This document shows, piece by piece, positions 24,067 to 27,105 of a stretch of DNA of 27,105 nt (the stretch's first letter is position 1; the number at the start of each line of letters is the position of its first letter). The notes beneath the pieces are model-generated. The model was not told the origin of the DNA. It did not search any database and saw nothing but the letters and a program-made list of their open reading frames with translations. The position numbers and the translations under genes were made by a program. The DNA comes from Gammaproteobacteria bacterium UBA2955. GTDB lineage: Bacteria > Pseudomonadota > Gammaproteobacteria > Pseudomonadales > Azotimanducaceae. The DNA is taken from NCBI GenBank assembly GCA_002348825.1, contig DEBN01000001.1, forward strand, positions 1-27,105. The letters run 5' to 3'.

Positions 24067-24789
24067 GTGAGTTTAGAAACCATCGATTTCGACCGTTTGA
24101 ATTTTCGCCCTGGAGATGTCGTGCTGGACTTAGGCTGCGGCGAAGGACGGCACAGTATCAGCGCCCGTTTAGCCGCAGACATACACGTCATCGGCCTGGA
24201 CCTGAGTCACAGCGATCTCATGACGGCACAGCAGCGCCTCGGCGACTTCGACTTCGGGGAGCAAACCCAATGCGATTTTGTGCAAGCGTCCGGTCTAGAG
24301 TTGCCCTTCGACGACCACAGCTTTGATCACGTTATTTGTTCGGAAGTGCTTGAACACATCGTCGATTACGACAGTGTACTGACAGAGATAAAACGCGTGC
24401 TTAAACCCGGGGGCTTGTTCGCGGTGAGTGTGCCTAGGTACTTCCCCGAATGGATATGCTGGGTGCTGAGCAGTGCTTATCACGAGGCGCCTGGCGGCCA
24501 CCTACGCATATTCAAGGCCTCTCAACTAAAAAATGCGGTGATAAAACTGCACATGCGTTTTCTGTCCCGACACTGGGCCCATAGTTTGCACGTGCCCTAC
24601 TGGTGGCTACGCTGTGCGCTTTGGCAGCGCGGCGAGAACACTCCAATAGTTACCCAATACCATCGATTGCTGGTTTGGGACCTGATGCAAAAGCCATGGA
24701 TTACGCGCGCGTTAGACCGGCTGCTCAATCCGATCATGGGCAAGAGTGTGGTCATGTACTTTCGTAACGAGACTCGTCAGGCATTATGA
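24067..24789 (+). CDS. Class I SAM-dependent methyltransferase (UbiE/Methyltransf_11 type)
   Basis: A 240-residue methyltransferase starting at GTG. SAM motif I is VLDLGCGEGRHS (19-30), motif II ends in GLDLS (about 43-47), and SEVLEHIVDYDSVLTEIKRVLKPGG covers motifs III-IV; these are standard for Methyltransf_11. The C-terminal half (about 160-240) is rich in Trp and His (HWAHSLHVPYWW) and lacks family marks. It probably methylates a small molecule or lipid intermediate made with the flanking GT4 and toroid proteins. The only in-frame start after the GT4 stop is the GTG at 24067. Its TGA overlaps the next ATG (24786-24789). Confidence 0.87.
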   Translation: MSLETIDFDRLNFRPGDVVLDLGCGEGRHSISARLAADIHVIGLDLSHSDLMTAQQRLGDFDFGEQTQCDFVQASGLELPFDDHSFDHVICSEVLEHIVDYDSVLTEIKRVLKPGGLFAVSVPRYFPEWICWVLSSAYHEAPGGHLRIFKASQLKNAVIKLHMRFLSRHWAHSLHVPYWWLRCALWQRGENTPIVTQYHRLLVWDLMQKPWITRALDRLLNPIMGKSVVMYFRNETRQAL

Positions 24790-25874
24790 GCACCAACGAA
24801 TCGCCCCTTAGAGCGTTTCCAGAACTGCGCGCCACTGCCGACTACATCGCCAGGCTGCAGCGGCCTAATGGGGCGATCCCATGGTTCAAGGGTGGCATTA
24901 CCGACCCTTGGGATCATATCGAAGCGATGATGGGGCTCACCGTTTGCGGCGCGTGGCAGAGCGCGCTAGCCGCACTGCAATGGCTCGCCGATCGGCAACG
25001 CCCAGATGGGGGCTGGTACGCCGCCTACGACGACCGCGGCGTCGCCGACGACAGCCGTACCGAAACTAATTTCGTCGCCTATGTCGCTACCGGGCTGTGG
25101 CATTATTTTTTGGTGACCGGCCAGCGCGATGTACTGAGAAAATACTGGCCGATGGTCAACCGAGCCGTGGAGTTTGTACTGAGTCAGCAGAATGACAGCG
25201 GTGAGATTTTTTGGGCTGTGGACAAATACCATGGCACCAACAAAGACGCTCTGGTGACGGGTTGCAGTTCGATCTACAAATCCTTGGAATGCGCGCTAAA
25301 CATTGGCACTGAACTGAACGAGCCGCGCCCCGCATGGCGCGCCGCTCGTCAGCAGTTAGGTAACGCGCTCCGCCATCATCCAGAGCTGTTTGATCGTACC
25401 TGGGCGAGCAAGGCTCGCTATTCTATGGATTGGTTTTACCCGGTGCTTGGCGGAGTAATTACCCAGGAGGCAGCAAAGACTAGATTGTTACGGCGCTGGG
25501 ATACGTTCGTTAAAAAAGGCTTTGGCTGTCGCTGCGTCGCCGACCAACCTTGGATTACCGTGGCCGAGAGCTGTGAATTAGTTATGGCGTGTATCGCCGC
25601 CGATCTAACCAGCCATGCTCGCCAGGTCTTCGATGACATCGCGCGCTATCAGCTAGCCGACGGCAGCTGGTGGACCGGTTACGTGTTCATCGAAGAGATA
25701 TACTGGCCCGATGAACGCCCCACTTGGACCGCTGCAGCGGTGCTTTTGGCCGCAGACGCGCTGTACCAACTAACCCCCGGCTCGACCATATTTACTTCAG
25801 TGGCCGATACGCTTGAGCACGCCGAGGGTGCGACAAATCTCTACGCTTTCAAACAGTCCAGAGGCCAGCGCTAG
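24786..25874 (+). CDS. Squalene-cyclase/prenyltransferase-like alpha/alpha-toroid protein
   Basis: A 362-residue protein with four QW-like repeats: QRPNGAIPW (25-33), QRPDGGW (71-77), QNDSGEIFW (135-143) and QLADGSWW (288-295). These mark an alpha/alpha-toroid as in squalene-hopene cyclases, prenyltransferase beta subunits and some glycosidases. There is no DxDD acid motif, so it is unlikely to protonate squalene; an acid pair may be DPWDHIE (40-46). There is no signal peptide. Residues 338-362 lie antisense to the end of the convergent methyltransferase gene and look like an appended tail after the natural end LTPGSTIF. It is coupled by ATGA to the upstream methyltransferase. Activity is unknown; cyclase, hydrolase and binding roles are all open. 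Confidence 0.72.
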   Translation: MSTNESPLRAFPELRATADYIARLQRPNGAIPWFKGGITDPWDHIEAMMGLTVCGAWQSALAALQWLADRQRPDGGWYAAYDDRGVADDSRTETNFVAYVATGLWHYFLVTGQRDVLRKYWPMVNRAVEFVLSQQNDSGEIFWAVDKYHGTNKDALVTGCSSIYKSLECALNIGTELNEPRPAWRAARQQLGNALRHHPELFDRTWASKARYSMDWFYPVLGGVITQEAAKTRLLRRWDTFVKKGFGCRCVADQPWITVAESCELVMACIAADLTSHARQVFDDIARYQLADGSWWTGYVFIEEIYWPDERPTWTAAAVLLAADALYQLTPGSTIFTSVADTLEHAEGATNLYAFKQSRGQR

Positions 25875-26414
25875 CTGATAAATTTCATAGGGAGCCTGAC
25901 CGCCATACGCAGGGTCAGGAAAAATGTCATGAATAGCCAGGTATCCACCCAGCAGGATACGGGTGGCCCACGTGCGGTAATCCGTAAGCGCCGCTTCCAG
26001 ACTGTGACCACCATCAATGAACACTAACGCCAGCGGCGTCTGCCAATAGCGTCCGGCCTGAGCGCTGCTCGCAACAACAGGCACAACAGCCGATTCAAGC
26101 CGCGCTAAAGCCAGGGTGCGGCGAAACGCTGGTAAAGAGTCCATGCGCTGCACCTGCGCGTCAAACAAATCGGCGTCGTGATATTCCTCACCGAGCTGAT
26201 GTTCTTCTGAACCGCGATGATGATCCAACGCATACAGCAAGCCACCGCCGTCGCGCACGCCGGTACCAAGATACAATGTGGACTTACCGCAATAGCTGCC
26301 TATCTCTAAACACGGACCAAGCGCGGAAGCGTCCAATGCCAGCCGATACAGACACGCACCCTCATCAGCATGCAGAAAGCCCTTTACTTGCTCGGGATCA
26401 AGCGGCAACTTCAT
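25797..26414 (-). CDS. Class I SAM-dependent methyltransferase (Methyltransf_24 type)
   Basis: A 205-residue methyltransferase with CLEIGSYCGKST (motif I, about 35-46), ALDHHRG (62-68), LVFIDGGHSLEAAL (130-143) and AIHDIFPDP (160-168). This set is typical of the Methyltransf_24 (catechol-O-methyltransferase-like) group that methylates small molecules with a metal-binding D-x-x-H region. I prefer the ATG at 26414; a GTG at 26432 would overlap the upstream gene by 11 bp. It is transcribed with the 62-residue membrane protein upstream, and its last 78 bases overlap the toroid gene tail-to-tail, linking both operons physically. Substrate unknown. Confidence 0.83.
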   Translation of the reverse strand: MKLPLDPEQVKGFLHADEGACLYRLALDASALGPCLEIGSYCGKSTLYLGTGVRDGGGLLYALDHHRGSEEHQLGEEYHDADLFDAQVQRMDSLPAFRRTLALARLESAVVPVVASSAQAGRYWQTPLALVFIDGGHSLEAALTDYRTWATRILLGGYLAIHDIFPDPAYGGQAPYEIYQLALASGLFESVEICRTLGVLKRIGH

Positions 26415-26421
26415 TTGGCTA

Positions 26422-26610
26422 TCAACTACCACCCAAGCCGAAGAAAACTAGAACGAACGCAATCGGCAGGCAGCCACCGAAATAAGCCGCAATATTCAGC
26501 AAATCGTTTCCCGCACGCTCAGTGGCGAACCGGAAACGACTGCCGATAACCAACCAGAGCAACGCGGCGAGCACGAAACTCAAGGCTAACGTCATAACGG
26601 TCCCAGCCAT
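26422..26610 (-). CDS. Small two-span membrane protein
   Basis: A 62-residue protein with two hydrophobic spans: about residues 5-22 (VMTLALSFVLAALLWLVI) and 38-58 (LNIAAYFGGCLPIAFVLVFF), separated by a basic and acidic loop (GSRFRFATERAGND). A strong GGAGGT site (26614-26619 on the complement) precedes the ATG by 3 bp. It lies between the SDR gene (24 bp upstream) and the methyltransferase, so it belongs to the same - strand operon. No family recognised; a membrane anchor or chaperone for the pathway is conceivable, as inference. Confidence 0.72.
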   Translation of the reverse strand: MAGTVMTLALSFVLAALLWLVIGSRFRFATERAGNDLLNIAAYFGGCLPIAFVLVFFGLGGS

Positions 26611-26613
26611 ACC

Positions 26614-26619
26614 ACCTCC
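26614..26619 (-). promoter_or_regulatory. Ribosome binding site of the 62-residue membrane protein
   Basis: Read on the - strand this is GGAGGT, just 3 bp before the ATG at 26610. Its strength supports the small ORF as a real gene. Confidence 0.55.
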
Positions 26620-26634
26620 GCATCGCGTTTAGGC

Positions 26635-27105
26635 CTACATCGCGTTGAGTTGCAACATCCCTCGCGGCTTAACCGCACTTATGTCGACAATGGCTTCGTA
26701 GTTGGCAGCAATATCTTCCACCGTCGCATCAACGCCAATATTTACACCTTGGTTTTCGAAAATCCCTGCAAGTGAGAACGTGCCACCTTGCGCTTGCAAG
26801 ACCACGCCGTTGGGCGCATCGGCGCTGACCAGAAACAACGCCGCTGGTGTAACCAGCTCTGGCCCGAGCTTTTCTAGCACTTCCTCGGGCATCAGGTTCT
26901 CTGTCATGCGTGTCGCCGCTACCGGGGCAATCGTATTGGTGTGGATGTTGTTTTTTGCACCTTCGATCTTAAGGCTGTTCATCAGGCCCACTTGCCCTAA
27001 TTTCGCCGCCCCGTAATTTGTTTGACCAAAATTACCGTAGAGCCCAGTGGGGGAAGTCGTCATTAATATGCGGCCATAATTTTGTTCACGCATGATCGGC
27101 CACAC
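26635..27105 (-). CDS. Short-chain dehydrogenase, MFE-2-like 3-hydroxyacyl-CoA dehydrogenase type (5'-truncated by window end)
   Basis: The C-terminal 157 codons of an SDR; the beginning lies beyond 27105, so the GTG at the edge is internal. The catalytic Tyr and Lys are in GNFGQTNYGAAKLGQVG, with the catalytic serine in TTSPTGLYG. The LYGNFGQ-NY-AAKLG pattern and the following NTIAPVAATRMTE match the SDR domain of peroxisomal multifunctional enzyme type 2 and its bacterial relatives, which oxidise (3R)-hydroxyacyl-CoA. The extra C-terminal 50 or so residues (FSLAGIFENQGVNIG and after) also fit that group. It heads the - strand operon with the small membrane protein and methyltransferase, suggesting fatty-acyl chemistry. 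Confidence 0.85.
   Translation of the reverse strand: MWPIMREQNYGRILMTTSPTGLYGNFGQTNYGAAKLGQVGLMNSLKIEGAKNNIHTNTIAPVAATRMTENLMPEEVLEKLGPELVTPAALFLVSADAPNGVVLQAQGGTFSLAGIFENQGVNIGVDATVEDIAANYEAIVDISAVKPRGMLQLNAM

Noticed and set aside
21375..25439. Identical 14-mer ATGGATTGGTTTTA in the PdxH-like and toroid genes
   Set aside because: Both encode MDWFY in unrelated folds; a chance match with no repeat context.

Overview
The window reads as a chromosomal segment of a gammaproteobacterium, probably a free-living marine or aquatic type. This rests on the gene set, not on a database search: a WrbA/ArsC/DUF2069 trio, PrpE, MiaE, RhlB, SixA and MetR. Gene density is high and the base composition is moderately GC-rich by eye. 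Many start and stop codons overlap (ATGA, GTGA, TGATG), which implies translational coupling. I see no rRNA, tRNA, insertion sequence, prophage or CRISPR array.

Layout. (1) 86-1437 (+): arsenate reductase-like ArsC, WrbA-type quinone reductase and a DUF2069 membrane protein. (2) 1446-4335 (-): an antibiotic-biosynthesis-monooxygenase-fold protein, propionyl-CoA synthetase PrpE, and an unrecognised protein that looks like two tandem small beta-beta-beta-alpha units. (3) 4643-5710 (+): DNA polymerase IV, whose stop codon overlaps that of a convergent MsbA/multidrug-type ABC exporter (5707-7485, -). (4) 7685-10167 (+): carboxylesterase, tRNA hydroxylase MiaE and a GT-A-like glycosyltransferase of unknown substrate. 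(5) 10278-16794 (+): type-2 ArgC, a class-I aminotransferase, RNA helicase RhlB, a nitrilase-family amidase, an AI-2E-family permease and HisC. This is a tightly packed run in which amino-acid biosynthesis and housekeeping genes share short or overlapping junctions. (6) 16795-17337: the largest gap, with no recognisable gene. (7) 17338-18731 (+): luciferase-like monooxygenase and SixA phosphatase, convergent with an RsmB/NOP-type RNA methyltransferase (18725-19711, -). (8) 19744-21620 (+): a frameshifted VOC/glyoxalase pseudogene, a 56-residue single-span membrane protein, a secreted metallo-beta-lactamase-fold protein that lacks the usual N-terminal strands, and a PNPOx/PdxH-like flavoprotein. 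(9) 21639-22583 (-): MetR, with a MetR-type box over its own start codon and a second box 32 bp upstream.

(10) 22773-27105: the most interesting block. A GT4 glycosyltransferase, a SAM methyltransferase and a squalene-cyclase-like alpha/alpha-toroid protein form a coupled + strand operon. It meets tail-to-tail a - strand operon encoding an MFE-2-like short-chain dehydrogenase (cut by the window end), a 62-residue two-span membrane protein and a second SAM methyltransferase. The 3' ends of the toroid and second methyltransferase genes overlap by 78 bp. Together they look like an uncharacterised pathway for a glycosylated, methylated lipid or isoprenoid-like product; the product is inference.
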